The notes beneath the pieces were generated by a model. That model was not told the origin of the DNA and did no database searches. It worked only from the letters and a program-made list of their open reading frames with translations. A stretch of 64,000 bases of DNA from Leptospira stimsonii (GTDB lineage Bacteria; Spirochaetota; Leptospiria; Leptospirales; Leptospiraceae). The stretch spans positions 1 to 64,000 of the forward strand of contig NZ_QHCT01000008.1 of assembly GCF_003545885.1 (NCBI RefSeq), given 5' to 3'. The position numbers were made by a program, and so were the translations under genes. Of this stretch, positions 18,105 to 30,160 are shown piece by piece. Each line of letters begins with the position of its first letter. Position 1 is the first letter of the stretch.

Positions 18105-18782
18105 TTATCCTCTCCACTTGAGAGAGTTTTCCAGCTTCCAACTTTTATATCCTAAAAGTCGGGAAGTCGGCGCGATGATAAAAGCCAAAACCTTTTGTAC
18201 GGAAATCGGAGGCGACGCGAGGTAGGTATCTCCGTAAAAGCTCGAAACCAACATCGCTTGTAAGAAGAATTCAAGGTTAGTGCGAGGCTCTTGTTTTTCG
18301 GTTAGGAATCCGTGAAACTGAGTTATAAATAAAGCCCACTGAGCCGGGGGATTGACTCGAACGATTCCCACGAATTCACGATCTTCTCGATTGAACGGTC
18401 GATGCGGAGTTCCCTTTGGCACCGTATGAGACTCACCCGGCCGGAGATAAAATTCCTTCCCGTCCATCCACAAGGTCAACGCACCTTTCAATACGGTAAA
18501 GGTTTCATCGTAATTCGAATGAATGTGAGCTTCGGGAATCGCTCCCCCCGGTTCGAGATGCAACTCGACTTCCGCATAACGCCCGTTTGTCTCTCGATCC
18601 GTCTTTAGGACGGTATAACGTTCCTTTGCAAATCGATTCACCATCGTATCTCCCACGATCGGATAGGCCTCTTCCACAACCGATTGTTCCGGAAAAAGAT
18701 AGAGGTGTAGAATGTTTCCTACGAGAACGTATCCAATGAACACGATGATTCCGAAAGAAAACACTTTCAAAAATTTCTTCAA
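18105..18782 (-). CDS. Membrane-anchored cupin-domain protein
   Basis: The 225-residue product has an N-terminal membrane segment (about residues 5-30, FGIIVFIGYVLVGNILHLYLF) and a cupin barrel at about 55-145. Cupin motif 1 is seen as EAHIHSNYDETFTVLKG (two His and a Glu as metal ligands) and motif 2 as PGESHTVPKGTPHR. A second hydrophobic region lies near the C-terminus (VQKVLAFIIAPTSRLLG). The metal site appears complete, so an enzymatic or sensing role in the envelope is possible; the substrate is unknown. It is flanked by helical-repeat and regulator genes on the same strand, without tight coupling. Confidence 0.75.
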   Translation of the reverse strand: MKKFLKVFSFGIIVFIGYVLVGNILHLYLFPEQSVVEEAYPIVGDTMVNRFAKERYTVLKTDRETNGRYAEVELHLEPGGAIPEAHIHSNYDETFTVLKGALTLWMDGKEFYLRPGESHTVPKGTPHRPFNREDREFVGIVRVNPPAQWALFITQFHGFLTEKQEPRTNLEFFLQAMLVSSFYGDTYLASPPISVQKVLAFIIAPTSRLLGYKSWKLENSLKWRG

Positions 18783-19058
18783 ATTCCAACTCCAAATTTT
18801 CGATCGGTTCTCGATCGACTCTGATTTGGAATATCGTATCTCTTTTTGATTTTAAATTCAATTACCTGGAGGTAATATAGGCAAAGTTTTGGATTTTTAG
18901 AGAATGACCTTTTTACCAAAAATAGGAAAAGGATTTCGATTCTCAGAAAGAAATGGCCGGTTTTTCAAAAGGACTTCCGCTGTCTCGAACTCGATAAGAA
19001 TCGGATTTTCATCGCTTAACAAAATACGAGCGATGTTGGAAGCATTCTTCGTTTTGGA

Positions 19059-19847
19059 TCAATAAGCGACTAATTCTGAAATGTCCGAATCAGCAGAAAG
19101 CAAATCTTTCATCCTATCTTCCGTGAAACGGTTCGAAGGAACCCAAGTATAAATTCGAGTCGAACGAACATTGACTTCGTAAGGATGTCCGCTCGAAGTG
19201 GGCAACACATCAAACATAAGAATTCCTTTATATTTTATACAAATCGTCACCGGCACAAAACCGGATTTGTTAAGCTGATCCGATTTCGGATCCGGGTCCG
19301 GAATGTTCGAGGATCGATCTATTTGATTAACGAAATTCTCCAAATGACTGCAGGTTATGATTCTATCCCTGAGTTCTGGGTTCTCCAGAAGATAAGGCCC
19401 AAGTCCCTTGTCGCTAAACATAAAGTCGTAGGCGGAAAGGCCTTCCGTTGAAAATTCGTCCCCCTTTAGCGTTGCGATCAGCTTTTCCAAAACGGGATTG
19501 ATTTTTATGACTACGTTCTCCCAGTTCACAACCATCGTAGGAGAAGTTGTGACTGCGTCGATTTGTTTCAGCAAAAGAGAATCGAAGACACTGTTTGATT
19601 GTTCGTCTTCGACGATTTCAAAGTCGGGAGAAAAACCGGCGGCGAGAAATAAGATACTTTGAAACGGATAGGATATTTCCAAAGCATCGGTCAACTTCTT
19701 TACGATTTCCCTTCCCGGTAAGGCGCGACCCGATTCCAAAAAACTAAGGTGTTTCGTCGAAATGTCCGCATCCAAGGCGAGATCCAACTGACTTTTTTTC
19801 TTTGCGTTTCTGACCGTTTTTAAAGTGTTCCCGAATGTATTCGACAT
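19059..19847 (-). CDS. XRE-family regulator with MmyB-like ligand-binding domain
   Basis: The 262-residue product begins with a Cro/C1 HTH (about residues 6-62: GNTLKTVRNAKKKSQLDLAL, STKHLSFLESGRALPGREIV). After a linker comes a domain of about residues 90-255 matching the MmyB-like ligand-binding type (PTMVVNWENVVIKINPVLEK, AYDFMFSDKGLGPYL, then VRSTRIYTWVPSNRF). Proteins of this class bind fatty-acid-like or other small ligands and often regulate adjacent genes. The ATG at 19847 has an AAGGAAGAG-like sequence just upstream. The upstream beta-propeller lipoprotein gene is on the same strand but 130 bp away. Confidence 0.85.
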   Translation of the reverse strand: MSNTFGNTLKTVRNAKKKSQLDLALDADISTKHLSFLESGRALPGREIVKKLTDALEISYPFQSILFLAAGFSPDFEIVEDEQSNSVFDSLLLKQIDAVTTSPTMVVNWENVVIKINPVLEKLIATLKGDEFSTEGLSAYDFMFSDKGLGPYLLENPELRDRIITCSHLENFVNQIDRSSNIPDPDPKSDQLNKSGFVPVTICIKYKGILMFDVLPTSSGHPYEVNVRSTRIYTWVPSNRFTEDRMKDLLSADSDISELVAY

Positions 19848-19980
19848 TGGCTCTTCCTTATTGTGGATTCAATTTTTCCCAGCGGAACTATGAATTCGTT
19901 TTTGAACGAGAATCAGTTTTCTAATCCGATATACAAACTCTGTTCCCATCCTCATCCTTTGTCAATGTTCTTAAAGGATC

Positions 19981-22077
19981 CTATTTCGAAAAAGTAAAAC
20001 GATGAAGATTTTTCGAATCGATTACAAAAGCCGATTCTCCGGAACCGGACAAAAACATCGTGATCGGGTTCATCGCTTGCGGAAGTGAGATTCTTTTTTT
20101 CTCCAAAAATTCCGAGTCCCTTTTCACAATCTTAAATCCGCCCGTTAAAAAATCCAAAGTATATAAATTTCCGGATAGATCGGTTCCGATCTGATAGTGA
20201 ACATTCGTATCATAAGTGCTTGAATCCAAGGTCTTCCATCCCAACGTATCCAAATCGAATCTGAGAATTCTTCCCAACTGATTGAACTCTTCGTCAAAGT
20301 CTGCTAGGTGATAGTAGAGATGGCCTGCGTTGTCCGTCTCCAAGGAGAAGACATCGCTGATAAAAAAGGTGTTGAATACGTTCTCGTAGGGCTGATTCGT
20401 TCCACCTTCAATGGGCGCATAACGGATTCCCGCACTGGATAGATCTCCCGAAATAAAATCGTTGTAAATTTTGGATTCGGAAACCGCAATCTGCGGAGAA
20501 AAAAACGCGTTCGAATTTTCTATTTCTCGAGAAGTGAACGTTGAAAAATCCGTTTTCACCTTGAGAAGAACTGTTTTTTGAAAATCGAAATTTTTCGCTG
20601 ATACGTATAAAAAATCCCGATCCAATTCAAGATCCAATCCTAAAATCGATAACCCCGCGAAATTAGGAAGCGGAAAGACTCCAAGATGAGCTCCATTCGA
20701 GTTCAGTTTTGATATATAAGAAGAATTTAATATGTAAATATTGCCGTTCGAATCCGTAACACCTTGGGAAGGAGAAAGCCCACTCAGTTTTTTTTGACAT
20801 CCACTGAAGGTAGGATAGGAACATCCTAAGATCGTCTGATCCGATCCAGTCGCCAAAAGTTGAAACGATTCGGAATCGAAAGTGACCGCATTGATTGTGG
20901 AAGTCGTTAAAACCGAACCGAAAAAAGGAATCTCTACAGATCCTGCTCCCATCCCGTTATGATTTCGGATCAACATCGGCCCGGGTGGATTTCCGTTGTA
21001 TTGAATCACAATTAGAATTTGAACAGAATCCGGCATCGTAAGATCGATGACTCTTCCCGCGGTGAAATGTTTGAAAGCAATTTGGACCAATTGATTTCCG
21101 TTAATTTGAAATCGATATAAATTGAAATCGAAATTATCCGCTACAAGGATCGAGTTATCCACGGGATGAATATGAATCGCTACCGGCTCCCTACCTTGTC
21201 CGGGAAGATCAAAGGTATTCAATGGAGTTCCATTTAAATCGAACTTAAAAATACGATCCGTTAGAGTATTGTGATTCACCTCGCTGACGTAGAGATTTCC
21301 GGTCGTGTCGATCGCCAAATCGGTGGGAACGGAATCGTCGGGCAAAGTCGTTAGAAGTTCTGTTCCACATTCAGATGTTAAACGAAGTAGATTTCTTCCC
21401 GAGAGGGCGTAAATTCGTTCCTTTGTTTTATCCACAATGAGCGTTTTCGGAAAAAGTCCGGGCCAGATTCCGATCAAATCGCGGTTTTCGTTTAATAAAA
21501 CCACTCCCGCCGAGTCGCCGACCAAAAGATTTTTTCTAAAAACGGCGATCGCTCCCGCTGACGAAAAACCACCATTCAATCTTGCTAATAGAGAATCTCC
21601 GCTGTTCGCAGTATTCTTGAGAGTATCCGAACATCCCGCTGAGAAAGATTTCCAACCGTTGTCAAAGAGACTCTGAGGAGTATTTTTATTTTGGTCCGTC
21701 AGAGCTTGAACGACATACTGATATGTTTTTTCAGAACTTACGGCCGTATCGATAAAGGAAGTGCCCGAAAGGATTCCCACTTGTTGAAAGGCCGCTTCGT
21801 CTGTTGCCTTTCGCATCACTTTGTATTGTTGGGCATTGGCGATCGGCTCCCACGTTATTTCCACTTTATCCGCAAATATCGCATCCGAAGCTGAAACCCA
21901 ACCTGGAACATCTCCCGTAGGAGGAGTTCCTCCAATCGGCATTACATTCTCTCCGGAGAATGTGGAAGAAAGAAGGCCTACGAGACTGGAAGAATCCGAA
22001 CCGGGTCCCTGGTTGCATCGGAAGAAACCGAACACCACAAAAAAAAGATTCAGAAAAAGAAGAATACTGTTTCTCAT
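19981..22077 (-). CDS. Lipoprotein with fibronectin-like domain and beta-propeller
   Basis: The 698-residue product has a hydrophobic leader ending in FGFFRC, a lipobox with Cys at about residue 21. Residues about 60-130 look like a fibronectin type III fold (VEITWEPIANAQQYKVMRKA, KTYQYVVQALT). The rest, about 165-698, shows repeated strands typical of an NHL/YVTN beta-propeller (VPTDLAIDTTGNLYVSEVNH, REPVAIHIHPVDNSILVADN, GVTDSNGNIYILN). Such proteins are thought to sit in the outer membrane or periplasm and mediate binding. No enzymatic residues are evident. Confidence 0.75.
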   Translation of the reverse strand: MRNSILLFLNLFFVVFGFFRCNQGPGSDSSSLVGLLSSTFSGENVMPIGGTPPTGDVPGWVSASDAIFADKVEITWEPIANAQQYKVMRKATDEAAFQQVGILSGTSFIDTAVSSEKTYQYVVQALTDQNKNTPQSLFDNGWKSFSAGCSDTLKNTANSGDSLLARLNGGFSSAGAIAVFRKNLLVGDSAGVVLLNENRDLIGIWPGLFPKTLIVDKTKERIYALSGRNLLRLTSECGTELLTTLPDDSVPTDLAIDTTGNLYVSEVNHNTLTDRIFKFDLNGTPLNTFDLPGQGREPVAIHIHPVDNSILVADNFDFNLYRFQINGNQLVQIAFKHFTAGRVIDLTMPDSVQILIVIQYNGNPPGPMLIRNHNGMGAGSVEIPFFGSVLTTSTINAVTFDSESFQLLATGSDQTILGCSYPTFSGCQKKLSGLSPSQGVTDSNGNIYILNSSYISKLNSNGAHLGVFPLPNFAGLSILGLDLELDRDFLYVSAKNFDFQKTVLLKVKTDFSTFTSREIENSNAFFSPQIAVSESKIYNDFISGDLSSAGIRYAPIEGGTNQPYENVFNTFFISDVFSLETDNAGHLYYHLADFDEEFNQLGRILRFDLDTLGWKTLDSSTYDTNVHYQIGTDLSGNLYTLDFLTGGFKIVKRDSEFLEKKRISLPQAMNPITMFLSGSGESAFVIDSKNLHRFTFSK

Positions 22078-22247
22078 ATGCCTATAACCGAATCAAAAAA
22101 ACAAAGGACTAGGATCCCCTACTTATTATAGATAACATTATAAATTAGGAATCGATTCAATCAAAAATAGAAAATACGATAAAACACAAACCTCTAGAGA
22201 ACAAACGACAGAGGATCAGGAATCTAAATTATGCCGGAAGGAGCTAT

Positions 22248-22430
22248 ATGACAGAACCAAGCTTTGTCTCAAGGAATAGAAACGTAGAATACTTTTTACA
22301 CTTCAACGAATCGAAGTTAGGTGAAAAGACCGAAAAAAAGAAAACGGATTCAAATTTTCGATTTGGATTTACGAATTATGAGAGCCTTTCTGAAAGATTG
22401 AGAACTCGAAGTCGGAATCAATCAAAGTAG
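22248..22430 (+). CDS. Possible small protein, 60 residues
   Basis: The ATG at 22248 is preceded by AAGGAG with a 4-base spacer, a near-ideal ribosome binding site and unusually good for this window. The product is charged and basic (KLGEKTEKKKTD) without a membrane segment or known motif. It sits alone in a 960-bp gap before a tandem repeat array. The binding site is the main argument; codon use is not convincing. Confidence 0.3.
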   Translation: MTEPSFVSRNRNVEYFLHFNESKLGEKTEKKKTDSNFRFGFTNYESLSERLRTRSRNQSK

Positions 22431-22597
22431 TTTCCGGGTCACAAAACACAGGTTTGGTGACAAAAAATCAAAAAAGGATTTTCCATTTTTAGATTTTTTG
22501 TGCAAGAACGTTCGCGAGAAAAATTGCAATTCCTATTCTTCCCCCTTCCGTTCATCGTTCATCGTTTAAAAAGATGACTCGAAAGATAAAACCGCAG

Positions 22598-22830
22598 GAG
22601 TTCCCACAGTTTCGAACTTTAGAGAAAATTCCGATTTTATCGCCTACGGATGAGTTCCCACAGTTTTCGAACTTTAGAGAAAATTCTAATTCTATCACCT
22701 ACGGATGAGTGCCCACAGTTTTTGAACTTTAGAGAAAAGTCTGATTCTATCACCTACGGAGGGAGTTCCCACAGTTTTTGAACTTTAGAGAAAAGTCTGA
22801 TTTTTTCGCCTACGGAGGGAGTTCCCACAT
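22598..22830. repeat. Tandem repeat array, 54-56 bp units, four copies plus a partial
   Basis: Units begin GAGTTCCCACAG and run through TTTAGAGAAAA to CCTACGG. Copies start at 22598, 22652, 22707 and 22763, with a 12-bp partial at 22819, so the period grows from 54 to 56. Differences between copies are substitutions and one- or two-base indels. The GAGTTCC...CCTACGG pattern is related to the dispersed TAGGAGTTCCTACAA elements at 25985 and 26139. A 73-codon open frame running out of the array (22778-22999) is not credible as a gene. The remainder of the gap shows nothing recognisable. Confidence 0.85.
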
Positions 22831-23022
22831 CAAAATTGGAAAAACGCAAAACGAAATCTGCGGGAAAATAAATTCATCACAAGTTCAGGAAAAAAAAAAT
22901 AAGATCGCCGTACTAAAGAAAAAACCGCTTCGGGAGATTCTGCTTGAAAGAATCTTAAATCGAAACCCAAAGATCGTTTTATATTTTTTTTCGATATAAA
23001 GGAATGTCCTAAAACATTCCAA

Positions 23023-23040
23023 TTTTAGAATATTCTAAAA
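23023..23040. repeat. 18-bp perfect palindrome TTTTAGAATATTCTAAAA after a stop codon
   Basis: The palindrome abuts the stop codon (23041-23043) of the minus-strand biotin carrier gene. The same core TTAGAATATTCTAA recurs at 43917 and 62046, and with one mismatch at 54712, always at a gene 3' end. It has no loop, so it is not a standard terminator. Confidence 0.7.
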
Positions 23041-23549
23041 CTACGATTTATTAGCGACCATATTCAACTTCAAGATCAGATCGTCCTGAGAAACCATACT
23101 TCCTTCCACAACGGAAACTTCTTCTACGATTCCGTCTCCCGGAGCGAGGATATTATTTTCCATCTTCATCGCTTCGACGATCGCAAGAATCGCTCCTTTT
23201 TTAACGGATGAACCGGAGGAAACCAAAACTCGAATGACCTTGCCAGGCATCGGGCTCTTAATAAAACCGCCGCTTCCCTCTTCGAGATGGATCTCTCGAT
23301 TGGAAAGAAGAATTTTCGTATTCCATCCTCTATAGTGAATGAAGATCTGATTTCCTCTTCGAAGAATTCTCCAGTGATTACCGGGACCTGAAAAAAGGCC
23401 GTTCCCTTCGCTCTGAAAATTTCTGGAGATCTGAAAGTCGTGAGTTACTCCATCTAACAAGATCGATACGGAAGTGACTCCGGGAGAACTAGAGCGAACT
23501 CTTACTGGAATCTCTTCTTCTCTGTGTCTAAAACGAAAATTTTCTTCGA

Positions 23550-23553
<4 letters not shown>
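23041..23553 (-). CDS. Biotin carboxyl carrier (biotinyl) subunit of an acyl-CoA carboxylase
   Basis: The C-terminal 75 residues form a biotinyl domain with the lysine-containing motif EAMKMEN and the upstream SPMPGKVIRV strand. The N-terminal part (about 15-90, VRVRSSSPGVTSVSILLDG) resembles the linker or BT-type domain of propionyl- or methylcrotonyl-CoA carboxylase alpha subunits. I choose the GTG at 23553, which forms a GTGA overlap with the TGA of the biotin carboxylase gene and has GGGAGG at 7 bases; the TTG at 23583 lies inside that gene. The pair therefore makes a split alpha subunit. Biotin ligase would modify the lysine in the cytoplasm. Confidence 0.9.
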
Positions 23554-25009
<1,456 letters not shown>

Positions 25010-25013
<4 letters not shown>

Positions 25014-25873
25014 GAGGCCAACACCGATTCTTTTTGCGCTCCCGTGGACAAGGAAGCGTCCAGGTTCTTCTTTTCTTTGCTCATCGTTTCAAAGAGGAAG
25101 TCTCTGAATTCTTCCCAGGTTCCGAACTTGGTAGGATCATAACTTCCGATTTGTTTGTAAGCGACAACAAATCCACTCTCCTTCGTTTGATATCCGGTGA
25201 TTCCCGATTTTAAAACGACCACAACAGGGATTTTGTTTTCAAATGCTAGTTTGATCATTCCTTTTTGCATCGGCTGAATTTCTTCGGTATAAGAATTGTG
25301 ACCTTCCGGATAAACGATAAACGAAGTCTTGTGCAATCCCTTGATGAGATTTCGAACCGATACCGCAATCGTAGTCGCTTTCGAAGATTCGAAAACCTGC
25401 GATCCCATTGCTTTCATCCACCAATAGGCGATCAAAGTTTTTTTGATCACTTGGTTTGCCAAAAACGGTTTGTTTACGACGAGACAATCGTAAGGGAAAT
25501 CGAGTTCGTTTACGTGATTGATAAAAATCATATATCCCTTTTGAGGAATATTGATTTCACCGAGTTTTAGGAATTTGGTTCCCGTCATCCACTGAACCGC
25601 TCCACCCCAAGTGGCGGAACCTCGGAGGAAGGCTAAATTCTTTTTCTCTTGGTTGCGAATGATCGCGAAAAACAATCCTGCAATCAGACTGGGAAAGGCC
25701 AAGCTGAAGACGAGGGGAAGTGTGATCAAATACGTTTTTAAGACAATCCTGCGATAGGATTTTGGAAAGCGACCTAAGCGGCTCTCCATAAATTTCAATG
25801 GGTTCATCGAGAGCAATTTTTTGAAGGATTCCATTTTTAGAAAAGCTAGTTTTCGAGGGAATTTAGAATCCAT
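25010..25873 (-). CDS. 1-acyl-sn-glycerol-3-phosphate acyltransferase-like (PlsC family)
   Basis: The membrane-bound product has two hydrophobic segments (LKTYLITLPLVFSLAFPSLI) and the acyltransferase blocks: NHVNELD (HX4D catalytic pair) and VYPEGHNS. These enzymes transfer an acyl chain to lysophosphatidate or related acceptors at the inner membrane. The start is uncertain. ATG 25873 (MDSKFPRKLAF) is used here; an upstream ATG at 25969 adds a low-complexity Ser/Pro leader that looks non-coding, and ATG 25834 is also possible. It is translationally coupled to the biotin carboxylase gene downstream, linking acyl-CoA metabolism and lipid assembly. Confidence 0.85.
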
Positions 25874-25984
25874 AGTTCCGGGAATCGATCTACTTTGAGA
25901 GGGGTTTGCCTCCCCCGTCGAACTTTTTGGACCGAAAGACCGGAAAGACGAGGATGGAATTGCAATCAAAATCTGGTTCCTTTT

Positions 25985-26154
25985 TAGGAGTTCCTACAAA
26001 GATCGTAAATTCTGGGAAAGGAAATTCTTTCCTTTTTCCCTCGCCAACTCTCCTCCTCCACGCAACGATCAAATCCTTACCCGCAAGTTAAGAAGGTGCT
26101 GAAGCAAAAATTGTCCCATCCAAAAAATGGGTCTTATCGTAGGAGTTCCTACAA
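25985..26154. repeat. Two copies of a TAGGAGTTCCTACAA dispersed element
   Basis: TAGGAGTTCCTACAA occurs at 25985-25999 and, with a preceding G, at 26139-26154. Each is a short imperfect dyad (TAGGA/TCCTA). They lie in the 540-bp gap upstream of the plsC gene, and the GAGTTCC half matches the unit of the array at 22598. Apart from these, the element at 26220 and the terminator at 26321, I see nothing in this gap. Confidence 0.6.
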
Positions 26155-26219
26155 GGGAATTTTTAATTGCAAAATTAGAATTTTGTGATAAAGGAAAGTC
26201 CGCCGTGGTTTTTTCCGCC

Positions 26220-26256
26220 ACCCACCCCTCCACCCGAAATTTGGGTGGGGCGCGCG
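26220..26256. repeat. GC-rich hairpin element, inverted copy at 31531
   Basis: The segment ACCCACCCCTCCACCC, GAAATTT, GGGTGGGGCGCGC can fold on itself. Its reverse complement recurs almost exactly at 31531-31565 (GCGCGCCCCACCC, AAATT, GGGTGGAGGAGGTGGGT). Both copies are followed within about 100 bp by a GTCGTAnCTCCGAC element. The two lie in opposite orientation around a 5-kb block of ordinary genes. Confidence 0.75.
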
Positions 26257-26320
26257 ACTTTCACGGTGAAGTCGTAGCTCCGACGGAAATTCTCCAAAAG
26301 AAAAGTCCAAAGACGAAAAT

Positions 26321-26349
26321 AAAAAAGCCCGCTTTTGCAGGCGGGCTTT
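26321..26349 (-). terminator. Rho-independent terminator
   Basis: AAAGCCCGC (26324-26332) and GCGGGCTTT (26341-26349) form a 9-bp stem with an 8-base loop. On the minus strand the stem is followed by a T-run (TTTTTTATTTT). It lies 64 bp after the stop of the minus-strand exported-protein gene and would end its transcript. Confidence 0.85.
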
Positions 26350-26412
26350 CGTTTACCGAACGGAATTCGGCTTTTTAGAATCGAAGTTCTAAAAGGAACG
26401 TCGGTTTTTGGG

Positions 26413-27513
26413 TTACTTCTTCTCACCCATCAATTGTTTTCTTTTTTCAGGATCCCATTTCAAGAAGATTCTATTTTTGACTTCGTCATCGTAGATTCTT
26501 TCCAAAACGTCCACCGCGTCTCTCCGGTATTCTTCCGGAATTCTTCTATCAAAAACAGGACTCATCCTGTGATCGTATTCCAGAGTCGGGTTCTGGGAAA
26601 AGTCATACGTCGCCCCTTGCAACGTTACTACGTCGGAAGGACCGGCTTTTCCTTCATCGTCTCGGATCGCTTCGGTCTTCGCGTCGCTCTTAAAGAGGAA
26701 GTAATTATCGTACGGATATTTTAGTTTGAAGATATTGATCGCATTGGCTCTTGCATCTCTGCAGAGTTGAATTGCCGCGAGATAGTGTTCGATCCTGTGC
26801 TTTCTATGACTCGGCTGTAATTTTTGGTGTTTTTCCAGATGTTTTTCGATCTTGAGCGCATTGTTTCGGGTTTCTTTCGCAAGACCTAAAAACTTATAAC
26901 CGGTTTCCATATTCTTCTCGATCGCGTATTTATTGGTTACGTAGTGAAAGTCTCTCGGGTTGTACATTCTTCTTGTGAGAGGTGATTCCCGATCCGCGGT
27001 CATATCTTTTACGATATAAGAATTTTTACTCAACTCGATCGCGATGTCCACGAGGTTTCTGTCCTCGGGATTGTTTTGATTTTTCTTCTCGATCGCCGCT
27101 TTTAAAATTTCATCACTTCTTTCCACATAGTATTGGGAAAGTTCTTCCAGAAGCATTTCGGTTCCGAGCTGTGCTTCTAAGAATCTACGATAGGCGTTTA
27201 CGTGATTGTTTTCAAAGTAATACTGAAGACCTTCCTGGTAGAGTCTCTTCAGTTCCTTGTATTTCTTCACTCTGTCACCGTCTGGCTCCGGGGTTGTTCC
27301 GGCTTGGCTTCCGGCCGCAGGCTGAGTTCCCGCGTTCTGCTGATTCTGCCCTCCAGGAACCTCGCCTTTGTAGTTGCGTACAATCGGCTCGATCGCGCGG
27401 AGATAAGTCAGTAACTCCACCCTTTTTTTGTAGGCTTTGCTCGAGACCGCCTCTCCAAATACGGAAACTGGAAGAATGGAGATTGCTATTAGTATGAGAA
27501 TCAGTCGTTTCAT
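26413..27513 (-). CDS. Exported protein of unknown function
   Basis: The 366-residue product has a signal peptide (MKRLILILIAISILPVSVFGE), an early low-complexity Gln/Gly/Pro/Ala linker (about 52-78), and then a long helical charged region with a tetratricopeptide-like segment (LYQEGLQYYFENNHVNAYRR, FLEAQLGTEMLLEEL). No lipobox is seen, so it is likely periplasmic. No family was recognised, although its sequence character is that of conserved leptospiral exported proteins. A terminator follows its stop. It is divergent from the DUF2225-truA operon, with 144 bp between starts. Confidence 0.65.
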   Translation of the reverse strand: MKRLILILIAISILPVSVFGEAVSSKAYKKRVELLTYLRAIEPIVRNYKGEVPGGQNQQNAGTQPAAGSQAGTTPEPDGDRVKKYKELKRLYQEGLQYYFENNHVNAYRRFLEAQLGTEMLLEELSQYYVERSDEILKAAIEKKNQNNPEDRNLVDIAIELSKNSYIVKDMTADRESPLTRRMYNPRDFHYVTNKYAIEKNMETGYKFLGLAKETRNNALKIEKHLEKHQKLQPSHRKHRIEHYLAAIQLCRDARANAINIFKLKYPYDNYFLFKSDAKTEAIRDDEGKAGPSDVVTLQGATYDFSQNPTLEYDHRMSPVFDRRIPEEYRRDAVDVLERIYDDEVKNRIFLKWDPEKRKQLMGEKK

Positions 27514-27562
27514 CGGTTAACCTTTTCCAAAGTTTCTCCGGATTCAAGGCCCGGGGCAACAC

Positions 27563-27601
<39 letters not shown>

Positions 27602-27657
27602 GGTGTCCGAATTGACAGCTTACGCTTGTTTTTTTCGGGTTTTTCAAAGATAAGAAT

Positions 27658-29332
<1,675 letters not shown>

Positions 29333-29336
<4 letters not shown>

Positions 29337-30160
29337 AGTTCTCTCCTCCCCGAATTTCAAAAAGTCGATCTCTTCTTCTTTTTTTGACTCTGATCCCGGG
29401 AATCCTTTCCGCCTCCCCAAAGAAGCCGGGAGTTTTCGAGCTCTTAGGCGGTTACCAACCAGACTTCGTAAAAAATAAATTCTTTACCGATTTCATCCCG
29501 AGACCTGTGGCCCAATCGGGAAGCCTTCCCTCCAGCGGGATCGTCTCAAAAGAAGACGAAGAAGCGGAAGCAGAGGAAGAAGAAGCGGAAAAAAACGCGG
29601 GAACGTTCTACGATAATCGGAAGCCGGAGATCGGAGTTTGGATGGGCGCTTCGAATCCTTGGCCTGGAACCGAGACCCAGAAATATTTGGATACGACCCT
29701 CGGCGGCGGTTTCTTTTTTAGAATTCCTTGGCCTTGGATTTTTTATTTAGAGATGGGAGCTTTCTACGCGAACTATCTTTCCGCGACGGAAAGAGCTCTG
29801 ACTACGATTCCCGTCTATCTCGCGTTAGGTTATAAGATTCCTCTCGATCTTCCGATCTCATTTATCATCCGCGCCGGAGGTGGAGAAGCGTTTGTCGTCG
29901 CAAGACCGTCCAACACTTCTCGTTGGGATCCGATGATGCTCGTCGGTTTGGAGACGAGTTTTGTCGCCGGAAAAAAAATTCGGATAGGAATTCGGATCGA
30001 TTACAATAAAATCTACGAATCTCAGTTGGACGCACCTGAGGAGTCGAAGTACTACTACGCAAGTCCTTATGGCGACTCGAGATTGGCCAACCCGAACTAT
30101 TACAGAGTTGTAGACGCTGAATTTTTTCAATTTGGATTGATGGTGAGTATCTTTCTATGA
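29333..30160 (+). CDS. Putative outer-membrane beta-barrel protein
   Basis: The 275-residue product has a signal peptide (SRSLLLFLTLIPGILSAS) and a very acidic linker (about 80-96, EDEEAEAEEEEAEKN). A series of amphipathic strands follows from about 105 to the end (EIGVWMGASNPWPG, TLGGGFFFRIPWPWIFYLEM), terminating in FGLMVSIFL, a barrel-like C-terminus. It is coupled to truA and to the following lipoprotein gene by 4-bp overlaps. The family is not recognised; an eight-stranded porin-like barrel is a reasonable guess. Confidence 0.65.

Noticed and set aside
22778..22999. 73-codon plus-strand open frame
   Set aside because: It starts inside a tandem repeat unit and ends in low-complexity lysine-rich sequence, without a ribosome binding site.
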